From Rugalucina vietnamica (taxonomy: Eukaryota; Mollusca; Bivalvia; Lucinida; Lucinidae), in contig OZ024879.1 in NCBI GenBank assembly GCA_964017185.1, forward strand, positions 21,951,456 to 22,015,455: a DNA stretch of 64,000 bases, read 5' to 3'. The translations under genes were made by a program, and so were the position numbers. Numbering within the stretch: position 1 is the first letter of the stretch; each line of letters opens with the position of its first letter. Positions 32,971-44,600 of the stretch are shown piece by piece. A model generated the notes under the pieces. The model ran no database searches, was not told the DNA's origin, and saw nothing but the letters and a program-made list of their open reading frames with translations.

Positions 32971-34194
32971 CTACTTTGGAGCTGTGATTGGTGACCGAGG
33001 ACGATGGCCACGGGAACCAGGGCGCGAGGCAACCTCGTCCATCTCCATGGCATCGTCATTAGCCAGAGCTCCAAATTTGTTATACTGTTGGACGGGATCA
33101 TCTGATCCCTTCTGCACCCTACTGGATGCAGAATGTGGTTTTGCGTTTGTACTCGGTTGATTTGGTTTTGAACTAACTTTTGCTTGTTCTGACAGAGATT
33201 TGCTTGATGTTACGTTCTGATTTTGAGAAATATTGTTTCTGTTTGGTTTCCTCGCAATGAGAACTTTTGAACTCTCTGTAATCTTACAGTCTTCGACACT
33301 GTATTGTGTAGCAGCTGTTTTGGTTTCTGGTTTGGCAGCAAGTGATTTGACTATATGTGAGAAACTAAATTCAGGCTTCTGTTCAAGTTGTTTTCGAGCT
33401 TCAAGATATGTCAAGTTCTTTGTTATCTTCAATCGCATGATTTCTTTTTCCTTCTTCCATGTTTCGCATTCATTTGATCGTGATAGATGTGCTCCGCCAC
33501 AGTTGACACATTTTGTGGGGTTTTTGCAGTGATTTGTATGATGGTCATGGTTTCCCATACCACATCTTTCACAGACTGACCCGGGGTCAACTGGGCATTT
33601 GTCCTCATGGTGTCCAAACTTCTGACAGTTAAAACATCTCAAAGGGTTAGGTATGTATATGTCAACAGGTACAATTTGATAGAAAATTTTGACTGCTTTT
33701 GGTGGGACGACTGAGTTGAAAGTAAGTAGCAAAGTATTGGTGTTGATGGTTTCCTGTCCTTTCTTAACGGTAAAACGTTTAACTGCCGTTACACCTTGAT
33801 TTTCTAAATATTCCAGGATGTTCTTTTCTGACTCTCCTTTGAGGTTTCTGTCTCTGATAATGCCTTTCGAAGAATTCAAAGATTTGTGCGGGTTCACTTC
33901 TACTGATAGGTTAAAGAACTTTTTTGTTTTCAATAAGATGTCCGTTTGCATTTTTCGTGTTGTTTCCACAAGCAACATTCCATTTTTTAATTTCTTGACG
34001 GATTTTGGCGTACCTATCATGCTTTCTATCTGCTTTTCAATGACAAATGGTGACAGTGACGTAACTGGTGTTTCTTTAATAGTTGATTCAATGAGTAAAA
34101 ACTTTGGAAAAGTGTCTTGTGCTCTAAACAGTGTCGAAGCGTCTATATCATCGTCGGAATCCGGTCGTTGTCGTTTGTTATTTAAGGAAGCCAT
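32971..34194 (-). CDS. I-clade ORF1: gag-like nucleic-acid-binding protein
   Basis: The 407-codon frame has three CCHC-type zinc knuckles at about residues 190-245: CFNCQKFGHHEDKC, CERCGMGNHDHHTNHC and CVNCGGAHLSRSNEC. The N-terminal half has an RRM-like charged region; the C-terminal third is Ser/Gln/Asn-rich. Such proteins coat the element RNA. It is 83% or so similar in length and order to copy 2 ORF1 by eye, with no break. Confidence 0.92.
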   Translation of the reverse strand: MASLNNKRQRPDSDDDIDASTLFRAQDTFPKFLLIESTIKETPVTSLSPFVIEKQIESMIGTPKSVKKLKNGMLLVETTRKMQTDILLKTKKFFNLSVEVNPHKSLNSSKGIIRDRNLKGESEKNILEYLENQGVTAVKRFTVKKGQETINTNTLLLTFNSVVPPKAVKIFYQIVPVDIYIPNPLRCFNCQKFGHHEDKCPVDPGSVCERCGMGNHDHHTNHCKNPTKCVNCGGAHLSRSNECETWKKEKEIMRLKITKNLTYLEARKQLEQKPEFSFSHIVKSLAAKPETKTAATQYSVEDCKITESSKVLIARKPNRNNISQNQNVTSSKSLSEQAKVSSKPNQPSTNAKPHSASSRVQKGSDDPVQQYNKFGALANDDAMEMDEVASRPGSRGHRPRSPITAPK

Positions 34195-34577
34195 ATTTTC
34201 AGTTTTAAGTCTCGACGGCTATGCGCTTCACCCTCCTTGGAGCCCTACAAGGGGACGCTATACGGAAACGGCTCTCCAGTTTCCAGCGCCAAAGCTACAT
34301 ACCCGTCATACTCGCCGTGCAAGATTCCAAAGTACTTCAGACTACCCAAGCTTTAACAACAAATGAATATTAAGTCAGATGTCTAATAAAGAAAACCGAA
34401 ATAACATTCAGACGTTGTACCCACCCTGCCTCTCAACCTAGACCCAAGTAACCCAGAAATACCGAAAAACAAGCCCGTCGATTGACCCTTAAACCACCGC
34501 CTTCTGAGATATAGGGAAAAGGATGATTAAATGAAGAAATTTGGAACACGGTTGCGTATCATTCGATACTGAAAAAG

Positions 34578-34802
34578 TTAGAAGGAAGAAGAGATCTCAG
34601 GGCAAGGCATGGCAGCCGATTGACCGTGTCGAGCCTCCACGGCCTCCCGTTTACACCGAATCCGAGGCCAAAGAGGCGTGTTGAGACAGGTGAAGATCTC
34701 TGGCCTGTCCCTCAACCTCCAGGATCCTCTTCTCCGGCTTACGGGTATCCACCCACGGCAAACAGGTGGCACCTCTTTTGACCGGGTTTTACGGTTCCGC
34801 AT
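34578..34802 (-). CDS. 74-codon upstream ORF in I-element 5'-UTR (copy 1)
   Basis: It starts about 43 bases from the element 5' end. It is Arg-rich (CRGWIPVSRRRGSWRLRDRP). The same frame in copy 2 differs at one residue. It may be a translated leader or simply reflect the high similarity of the two copies. Confidence 0.35.
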   Translation of the reverse strand: MRNRKTRSKEVPPVCRGWIPVSRRRGSWRLRDRPEIFTCLNTPLWPRIRCKREAVEARHGQSAAMPCPEISSSF

Positions 34803-34845
34803 GAGGGAGCGACCGGCCTATTCTAATCCGGGTCCGGTACGGGCC

Positions 34846-34857
34846 GCAAGGTCGTGA
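34846..34857 (+). repeat. Target-site duplication GCAAGGTCGTGA, right copy
   Basis: Exact repeat of 29026-29037. Confidence 0.9.
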
Positions 34858-35680
34858 GCTCTTCGCTCCAATAAGGTTTAAGGTAACGCTTGTATCTCTT
34901 ATGAGCAAAACTTTTGCCCGCGCTATTTTTTGACACGCCAGTCTACTCAATATATGCAACATCTAAAGAAGACTGTGACTCAAAGCTGTTTTCACACAAA
35001 CGCTGAAAGACATCGCAGCGAGCTAAGTTATCTCTATAACGTTGAATTGACGGTTCATCAGCCTTTTTCCAGTTAATATTGACGGATTGTTCTACGATTG
35101 GTGTATCCGAGACTAAGATCGGAATGTGCAGCTGAGCAATGACATTACAGCCCGAGATCTATTATTTTGCATAGAAACAGATTGACTGTGTAGTAGATTA
35201 GCATTTAAGTCCCCCATTATTACTACCAAGCCCTTGTCAGCATACAGTCCCAGCAAATTTTCCATTTTGTCAATATACCCAAGAAATTCAGCGATTGGAT
35301 GGTTTGAGCAAGGAAAATACGTTTGAAATACACAGACATAGAAAGAAGGGCTTATTTCTATTTGTAATCTATGATTCTGTCATCTTCAAACGATAAAGGA
35401 GTTATTATGCTGTCCAACCTTTTATGCCATAACAGAGCTACCCCGCCTTTCCCAACGCGCCTGCGCCCTGGGAATCGGAGATCAAAATCAGATACAGCTT
35501 GGCAATTATAATTGCTGCTTATTTGATTAAGGATTAAGTCCTTTTCATATAACCAGTGCTCCGACAGACCGCAGATATCTATGTTTTTTTTTTTTGTTTT
35601 TTTATAAAAAAACAGTCACTTAAATAGCTTGAACTGGACATAATGCCAGTGGCGTTCCACGTCATTATGTTAATATCCAT
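34858..35680 (-). pseudogene. LINE-B ORF2, endonuclease part
   Basis: ATG at 35680 overlaps the ORF1 stop by 11 bases (ATGGATATTAA). It reads MDINIMTWNATGIMSSSSYL, is broken in a T/A-rich run (35583-35612), and resumes as DICGLSEHWLYEKD, RVGKGGVALLWHK, VVIMGDLNANLL and NWKKADEPSIQRYRDN, the order of an APE-type LINE endonuclease. At least two frame changes and one stop are present. The last codons, EELTTL, run into the I-element target site and continue in frame at 29037. Confidence 0.75.
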
Positions 35681-37322
35681 TAAAAGATTGATAGGAATTA
35701 TCCTGATAATTATCTTGATCACGAAGTGGTGCAAACGGGTTGTATACATCCACATCGGACCTGCTAAACACTTGCCTTTCACGGGGTTTATGCGTACTGT
35801 CACGTTGGCGATAAGTTGCATCACGAGCTTGATTACGCTCATTTCGATCTAGCCAAGGCCGGCATCTAACACGAGGCCAGAATGAGGGAGACTCAACAAC
35901 AGCAGCTGACGCATTATCCTCAATAGTCAGCCGAATAACTACATTTCGTTTATTGCGTTTACTGTGCCAAATACGCACGAACGTAACTGTGGGTCCACGC
36001 CTGTTAACATATCGCGCAATTTTATCTTCAGTGATCGAAGGTAGAAACCCACCAAGATAATAGCGACGTGGCGTTTTCTTTACGTATTGAACGAAGTCAC
36101 CATCATCATCACGTGTCGCATGACTGGTAGATTCATTCTCACGAAAGAAGTCATCATAATCCGAAGTTGCAGTTCTCGTAGTAGTGTGAACAGGTATGTT
36201 ACTTGGCGCAGGTTCTGAAACTGCGTTGCTTTGACCAGTGGACCTTACATTTGCAAGACTATCTTTATATGAGTATGGCTGCGTATCACGCGGTGGACAA
36301 TGATTTTCATGTGAAGAAACTTTACCAAGTACAGAGGATGGCCGCTCCGCTCCGTTGGTATTAACCAGCGGGTTGGGACGGTCATTATATGGATCACCTG
36401 CAACGGACGAACCCTCACTGTCGCCGACACCGTGCTGAGCAGAGTCTTGGGCATCAGGAACAGCATGCCCGGAACGGACACCGGAAGTCACATTTGATCG
36501 TATGTTCGACAAGTGAGGTTCTGCCGTGAGGTGATCTTCACTTGTGCGAAGCCACCCACTACTATCATGGTCATTATGAACAACAACGCCCACTTTCTGG
36601 ACGACAGAGGCCGAGACAGAGTTGGCCTCTCCAGCTAAACGTTCATGCATGTTACTTGTAGCAGAGTCATTACTTTGATCCATCATACTGATAGTTCCGG
36701 AAGCGTCTGAAGTTTGTACCACTTTAGCTTTCTTAGAAGACTTTTTACTTTTACCAGAGTTCGTGTTGGGAAGTACATTATTAACATTGTCAGAGAATCC
36801 TGTATATCTCGAACTGCGCCTTTTAGCAGGCGAATTTCCGTTCTCAGATTCGCTACGCCAAGACTTTTTGTCCAACTCAATACGTTGGGCAGCGAAACCA
36901 ATGTTAGTCACAGCATTAGAAACGGTTGTGCTTAGCTTGCTAAAATCTACCTTCAAACTCAGTATAGTTGATTTTAACGACTGTATTTCTGACGAACGAG
37001 CCGATTCAACAGCAGCATAACTTTGTTTCAATGACAGCACGTCCGCTTTGACATTGTTTAAATTATTCAACAGAGCTACAACCTCAGCAGAACAACCACA
37101 AGAACCACCTGTTGAATTATTGGCCCTTGACGGAGTTTGTGATTGAGACTGAGATTGAGAACGTTGACTCCTATTACCCCTAGCAAGAATATCTTTCAGT
37201 TCGGACCACTCTTCACCTTCTAGCACCGACATTGAGAGTATAAATATCGAGCGAAAGTTTGGAGGCCACAGTATCACCATGTCGCGTACGAACTCGGCGT
37301 TTGAGTTCCGCCTGCAATCCAT
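35670..37322 (-). pseudogene. LINE-B ORF1, main part: coiled coil and RRM-like domain
   Basis: From SMSVLEGEEWSELKDIL the frame is open to a stop at 35670. It has a Ser/Gln stretch, a heptad-like coiled coil (LNNLNNVKADVLSLKQSY...), a long Ser/Asn-rich linker, and a C-terminal RRM-like unit starting YYLGGFLPSITEDKIARYV with a VFVRIW-type strand. ORF1 proteins of CR1/L2-group LINEs have such layouts. The real start is in the overlapping frame at 37692. Confidence 0.65.
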
Positions 37323-37692
37323 ATGGAAATTCTTCGCACTCTTTTATGAGTTCAAATAGCATTGAGCGCTGGTTTTCCAGGTCGGCTTCGGACGAAGCCG
37401 CACACTGAATGATGCGATTGATAAACATTTCTTTGGGCAACCCTCTAAAAATGTATTGAAATTGCATATAAAGCTTATGTTCTGGTTGTTGAAAAATGTC
37501 AGTTTCATCACCGGACCCATCATCTGCACAATTTGGCTCATGCGGCTCTTGCTTAACGGTATGTGTAGGTCCCAGAGACCCCGGAGACCTCGGAGAGTAA
37601 GGAACCTTTACGTCGGTCTCCTCCCCATCGCCGCCAACCAGTTTGGTTGGCGTGAGCTCAGTTAAGTCAGGTGAATCACCACTACTAGCCAT
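37213..37692 (-). pseudogene. LINE-B ORF1, N-terminal part in another frame
   Basis: MASSGDSPDLTELTPTKLVG begins an acidic, Pro/Ser-rich region followed by EHKLYMQFQYIFRGLPKEMF. The frame ends after LDIYTLNVGARR while the next frame carries SMSVLEGEEW, so the protein crosses by a frame change near 37235. This may be a mutation or programmed shifting. The 5'-UTR above 37692 is short; the element end is not defined. Confidence 0.6.
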
Positions 37693-37759
37693 ATTGAGTA
37701 GCAGTATTAATCCAATACAGGAAATACAATAGAATGTAACAAAAGCCCAATTGAATAGG

Positions 37760-38550
37760 GAATAGTTAGTACACTATATCCTTGCCCCAGGGCCGAAATG
37801 AGTTGTCAAACACCATGGGTTATAAATATCCAATCTATTGTTTTCCATAGATTTGCTAATAACTTATATGCACATATTTATTTCATATCAGCGATTGAAC
37901 AGCCAGATAGAGCAGTTAATGCGCAATATTCCAATATAAAATTCTATTGTTTTACTATCAAAAATCACTTAAAATCATACAAATATCTCCGCGGTCAAAA
38001 ACGTGACCGATCACAATAACGGCTAAGATATTCTGTCAAAGATAGATACCCAGAAATTTACCTTTCAAAACACAGCATTCCATTTACAGTCACAGTTTCA
38101 TATACATGCAGCTCAGCCATTGGTTCTTTGGGATACAAAAAAGTAACTTTCTGGCATCTAAAATGCATGCTCACTCAAGTAGATCAGTAAAACATGGTCT
38201 CTTAAGGGTCAAACTTATTTTAGGGGCCACAGATCAGCCCTACCCTCTAAAATTCAATATTTTCTCCCACCTCAAAAGTACGAAACTGTGAATGGAATAT
38301 GTATAGTCCTCTTGATTCAGAGTCAAATACTCTAACACTATGCTACTTCCCTACCCTTTAGGAAATTTTTATTTTCAAAATTGTATAGGCTCACTGCATA
38401 ACTGTTCAGTCATGTATTTAACTTTAAAACTAATTCAAACATTTATACATATATTTTATAGCCCATAGTTAATACTGTATGAGCAACGATGTCAACTATC
38501 AAGCCAAGAGTAACAAATTAATGTCAAACATGTATTTGTGGTCTATCATT
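37760..38550. other. No gene recognised
   Basis: AT-rich DNA between LINE-B and the host gene's candidate last exon. If the host gene has further 3' exons they were not recognised here. Confidence 0.45.
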
Positions 38551-38553
38551 TAC

Positions 38554-38640
38554 CTTTTTTCCATGTATGCCCTGTACACAGGGCCTCCAGCTCTTCTTCG
38601 TTTTCTAATGGTTCGGGCAACAAGTCTTCGTTGTTGTCAG
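38554..38640 (-). CDS. DUF4806-like gene, candidate downstream exon
   Basis: Between CTGACAG and GTAAAT the frame reads DNNEDLLPEPLENEEELEAL, like the start of the DUF4806 domain ('LPL.TEEDLE.LE'). Its phase needs a linking exon that I did not find. Confidence 0.4.
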
Positions 38641-41600
38641 CTGTCAGGAAATGCATTTCTGTACTTCTGACTTTTTATCGAAGATGCAACTTGTTCCTTA
38701 TTGTGAATATTAACTGTTTTATACCTGTATAATCCTCACTTTACAAGTTGGAAGTTTTACAATAATAATAGGTTAGATTTGCAATGTCACTAGAGTGTAG
38801 CCTAGAGTGAGCTTTCATGAGCTATAGTGGGATTTACTGAGTACATTGTTCATTCAGGTTTTAGATTTCAAAGTGGAAACATGTTTGAAGATGTGAAATG
38901 AGACTGTAAAATTCTACTGAGTGTTAGAAAGAATAAGGAATTATTGTTTTATTCAAATATGTAAGTAATTTTTTATGTTGAATTCATTCTCTGCTGATTT
39001 TGTTAATATTGTGCAATTCTGGAATTGTGAAATTCAGTAATATTCATTTGGCTGCTTAATTTAGTATAGTAATACTAACTTACAATTTTTAGGTGGCCTC
39101 TTGGTAGATGATGAGAAGAAGCTCTTGTTATAAATCAGCAGAAGATGTTTCCAACACAATATGTGCATTGATGAATTGAAGTTAGCTGTGGGTCTGCAGA
39201 AGTGTAAAAATAGAATGACATTAAGATGATAAAATCTATGGTGTTCTATATGGGTCATAAATCAGAAATTACTAAGATTTTCAGTTGATGAATGACAAAT
39301 GAAACATATTCAGTCGATTCAATGGATCTATTTGTATAATAATTATTCATTGGGATATTGACAGAATTGGATTGAGATTTGCACTTTGAGTAAAGTGAAA
39401 CAAATAAACATTGAATAGAAATCTATAGTGTACCACAAGGGGAAAAATTTTAGCTAATTGATCTTACGTATGTGGTGATGAAGTCAATAAACACTGTTAT
39501 TTGATGAGCTTACATGACAGATGCATTCATTTGAAGTACATAAATAGAAATACTGAGTGGAAAACTATGGTGTACCACCCGAGGCAAACTAATGCGGAGT
39601 GACACTGATGAAATAAACTTTATGAAAGATATTTTGACATAAGTGACTACAGTTGTCTTGAATTTGACATTGAATAATTTCAGTTGAAGTGATTTTGATG
39701 TACATAAGATTCTGTACAGTTCATACCAGATATTGCACAAACTATAGTGTACCATATGGGTCAGAAAGCTTATATTGAATACAGGATATTTAACAAGTTG
39801 GCTAGGGCATAGATGAATAAGTTTGATTAGATTAATATTTTGTTGTTATATACAGGTCAGAGTACTTAGTGATCAGGAAATTCACAAACCAGTATTCTCC
39901 AGAGTTGTGCTGTGTGAAGTGTAATGATTAGAGTTTATTGCAATAGGTGTTGAATATGCTGATGAAATATTTCTAAGTGGTCTTTGTGGAATTTAGCAAA
40001 CATTATTTTGCTGTTAAGAAACTCTATAGTGTTAGTCTTAGTGGTTTAGTTTTGCTTAGTGTAGTTAGTGGCGCCACGTTATAGAGTTTGAATCTTTGTG
40101 GATATCTATGTGGTTTTCAGATGTGTTCAACAGCTAGAAAATTGCAAATAAGACAAAGTTCAGAATTGTTTAAAAGAGAAAGTTCTAGATAATTGGTTTG
40201 TTTTGAATTGACCTGTATTGAAATATGCCTAGCACAGAATGTCAAAATAAAACTTCTGCTTTGTGGTGAAGAGAAAACATATTGATTTGTTTATCCTATC
40301 CTACAATATTATCCTCTACTAGATTTTATATTAACACCCTAAACATGTTCCTGACATCAGCGTTGAGCTCCATTGCAGACAGTAATTGTGTTAGCACTCT
40401 TATCTGCTCCTTAACGTGGCTTTCTATGACTGACAGTCTCATTAATATGTTGAGCTGTACACCTGAAAACAGAAGCTGGGTCCTAAAAGAAGCATAACCT
40501 GCATCCAGTACTGACATTTTCCCTGGGTCAAGCAAACAAAACAAGGATCAAAACAAATGACTATTTTTGCCAGACTCAACAAAATACACTGGTGGCTATT
40601 TTACTGGATGAGACAAAATGCCTTCTGGGCTATTTCTTTAGACCTGGTAGGTATATATGAGGGACTTTGTTGCAGTACCAAAAGTAGTTATAATGTATGA
40701 TGAAAGTTTGCTTTATATTTTCGTTTTGCTATTTATACAATGTAATCTAATTTTCTGTTTTTGGTGCAGTTTTAATATGTAAAAATTATTTAATCCAGGA
40801 TCCAAATTTTCAATCATCACTACAATTGTAACTGAAATCAAAATAAAGTACTCAACGTAATTCATGGTCACTTTCATTGAACCTTATCTAGCATGTTTTA
40901 CATGAAATGAGCCACATCAATCCGGGTTTCTGACCAGGTCCGACTCAAACGAGACTGTATATGTAGCCAAAGAACGTAGCTAGAGACTTGAAATTTCAGA
41001 TTTAGAAAGAAGAGGCATTGTGCTATCAATGGAGCGAAAAAAGGAGCTGATCTACGCCTTTCTTTTTGCATATGCATATTGTTGGTTTTCTGATGTGGCG
41101 GCTAAAATATTGAAGCAATGAATATTAACCCACCTCTGTAGTTTTCTTGCCCACTGAACCTGTCACCAGACTCACCATCAAAGGATTGATCTGCATCTAA
41201 AAGAAATGAAATCTGTGCATGTCCAGGTCAGAAACATGATACTTGACATACATGTATTGTAATAAAAACAATATTGAGATGAAATATGTCAGTTGTCTAC
41301 ATTTTAACCAACAAATTATTTCCATTTGAATTAGTTTACAGGGACAAAATGGATGTGGTCCAATTTTTTTTATTTTTATTTTTTTTTTTGCATGAATGTC
41401 AACTGGCGTAACTATTCCAATTTCTGTGTCAAATGAGTACTATATGGAGGCTGGTTTGAACATTTATATGAATACTTTGAAAAACATGCATGACCAGGCA
41501 TCAAGGCATACACTCGTTTAAAATGCAATTCCAAAACTTAAATCTGTAGTTTACATAGATCTTTAAACCATGAATCTTACGAAACTGTGATGGACTTCTA

Positions 41601-44600
41601 CCTCTAGGGCCGGCCGGTGACCCAGGTCGAGACAAGGCCTGACTGGCAAGGCCAGCCTGAGAGAAGGCTGGGCTAGATATTGATCGTGGACTGGTTACCA
41701 CTGGTGGCACAGGTAGAGAAGGAGCTGGTCTTTTCTTTGGTGGTGGAATGTCATCATCACCAGAATCTTGCTCTGAATCTGAAATTAAAGAAACAAAGCA
41801 GATTTTTCAAGTATCATCAGTATCAAGTATCATCAGCTGATTACAAGAATATTGAATAGAAGAAACAAACATTCAATGCAAAGTGAAGCGCTTCAGTAAG
41901 AATCCGACTAATCAGTAATGTCTGACATATCATCTTAGAGATTCTTGAAGTTTTCTTAATACTGAGGACCTTGGTCCAGGTAACCACTAAATGATCTCTT
42001 CAATAAGAAATAGTATAATCAAAGTATTTAAAATTGTACGCTCGTATAAGCCATATAGGTCATTCCGAGCACGTTGTTTCATGTTTAAACTTTCACCTAT
42101 TAATAAAATATCTTAAAATGATACCTGCATTTTCTCCACTGTCATCTGATGAAAAAAAAATCGTTCTGGCTTCCTCTTTCTTCTGTTTCCACTTGTTTCC
42201 TCTTCTGTGTCCAGATTGGACTAGGAAAAGCCTAAAGCTTTCTCATAATCACCTGTTCAATGTATAAAATGTGCATCTGTTGGTGAACATGCTACATGCA
42301 CAAAAGCAAATTACATCAAGCATGTTTGATAAGTTTGCAGACACATGTGGTAATCAAATGTAGCAAACCATACGTCTGCAAGCTGCCAAAGTATTTTGTG
42401 ATCATTGTCCTTTGGAAATTTTCTAGTAGTTTTTTCATGTGACCCACACAACCAAAACCTAAATGTTGAAAAAATATGCATATAGAAGCATCATAATAGT
42501 AAGACATCGATAATAACTATCAGGAATCATGCATGAAAAGCTAAGAGGACAACCTGATTTCACAACAAAATCTGATAAAATAGATAAAAGCAAAATTATA
42601 TAAATTCATGTATGAAACTACCTGTGGGAGTGTGTTTAAACAGTCTGACATCAAACAGCTTCCATTTTTCTCTGTCAGGAAGCTCGTATCTTCTCGCTCT
42701 GGCCACACCATCCTGTTGCGGCCAATAAACAAAGGTTCCCTGAAACAAAACAATACATAAGGTGCAGTCACTTCCAGTCGTTGTGAAATCTATTTGCTGG
42801 CAGACTTCAAGTTTTTGCTAGACAAAACCCAATTTTGTAGGACAGTTATATACCTTATCATTGTAATTTTGGAAATTTTGTCTAACAGAATTTTGTCTGA
42901 ATTTTTGCTGGTTTTGACCGACAGACTGGCACTTTTCGCAAAGACTGCACTGCAATGGTTTTTATTTTTAATTAATTACAGATTGATAAGTGTACTAAAT
43001 ACATCATATTAAGGCCCTGACTCTGCTGCAGAGACCCAAGCGGCCCGTACCAGACCCGGATTAGAATAGGCCGGTCGCTCCCTCATGCGGGACCGTAAAA
43101 CCCGGTCAAAAGAGGTGCCACCTGTTTGCCGTGGGTGGATACCCGTAAGCCGGAGAAGAGGATCCTGGAGGTTGAGGGACAGGCCAGAGATCTTCACCTG
43201 TCTCAACACGCCTCTTTGGCCTCGGATTCGGTGTAAACGGGAGGCCGTGGAGGCTCGACACGGTCAATCGGCTGCCATGCCTTGCCCTGAGATCTCTTCT
43301 TCCTTCTAACTTTCTCAGTATCGAATGATACGCAACCGTGTTCCACATTTCTTCATTTATCATCATTTTCCCTATATCTCAGAAGGCGGTGGTTTAAGGG
43401 TCAATCGACGGGCTTGTTTTTCGGTATTTCTGGGTTACTTGGGTGTAGGTTGAGAGGCAGGGTGGGTACAACGTCTGAATGTTATTTCGGTTTTCTTTAT
43501 TAGACATCTGACTTAATATTCAGTTGTTGTTAAAGCTTGGGTAGTCTGAAGTACTTTGGAATCTTGCACGGCGAGTATGACGGGTATGTAGCTTTGGCGC
43601 TGGAAACTGGAGAGCCGTTTCCGTATAGCGTCCCCTTGTAGGGCTCCAAGGAGGGTGAAGCGCATAGCCGTCGAGACTTAAAACTAAAAATATGGCTACT
43701 TCAAACAACAAAGGACAACGACCGGACTCCGACGATGATATTAATCCTTCAACACTCTTTCGAGCTGTAGAAACCTTTCCGAAATTCATTATTATTGAAT
43801 CAACAAACAAAGAGAAACCAATAACGTCACTGTCGCCATTCGTCATCGAAAAACAAATCGAAGCGACTATAGGCACTCCTAAATCTGTAAAAAAGTTAAA
43901 AAATGGTACACTGCTTGTAGAGACAACAAGGAAAACTCAAACTGAAAATCTTATGAAACTAAAACAATTTTTCAACTTGCCTGTGGAAGTTACCATACAT
44001 AAAACGCTAAACTCTTCAAAAGGAATCATCAGGGATAGAAATTTGAAAGGAGAATCAGAGGAGAACATCAAAGAATATTTAGAAACTCAGGGTGTTACAG
44101 CGGTCAAAAGATTTAAAGTTAAAAAAGGTCATGAATACGTCGAAACCAACACGCTACTTCTAACATTAAACACAGTTGTTCCACCAAAGACAGTTAAGAT
44201 CTTTTATCAAATTATTAATGTTGAGCTGTACGTTCCAAACCCTCTCCGATGTTTCAACTGCCAGAAATTCGGACATCATGAAGATAAGTGTCCAGTTGAC
44301 CCCGGATCGGTTTGTGAACGTTGTGGAATGGGAGATCATGATCATCATACCAACCACTGCAAAAACCCTACAAAATGTGTGAATTGTGGCGGAGAACATC
44401 TGTCAAGGTCAAACGAATGTGCCACCTGGAAAAAAGAAAAAGAAATTATGAAATTGAAAGTCACGAACAATTTGACTTACCCTGAAGCTGGAAAACTGTT
44501 GGAACAAAAACCCGAATTTAATTTTTCACAAGTTGTGAAATCATTGGCAGCAAAGCCTGAAACAAAAACGACTTCTACTCAGTGGAGTGCCGAAGACTGT

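Larger units (their letters stand above)
29038..34845 (-). mobile_element. Full-length I-clade non-LTR retrotransposon, copy 1
   Basis: The 5.8-kb element has a 5' end matching copy 2 (GGCCCGTACC), two open ORFs, and a 3' tail of CAAA repeats. ORF2 has endonuclease, RT and RNase H, the I-superfamily layout. A 12-bp target duplication flanks it. The complete 5' end and open frames make it the best candidate here for a recent insertion. Confidence 0.92.

Noticed and set aside
33818-34366. 182-codon + strand frame
   Set aside because: It is antisense to the I-element ORF1 and 5'-UTR; the equivalent antisense frame also appears in copy 2, as expected from shared sequence.
39061-39258. 65-codon - strand frame as the missing DUF4806 exon
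   Set aside because: No splice sites in the needed phase and no similarity to the domain.
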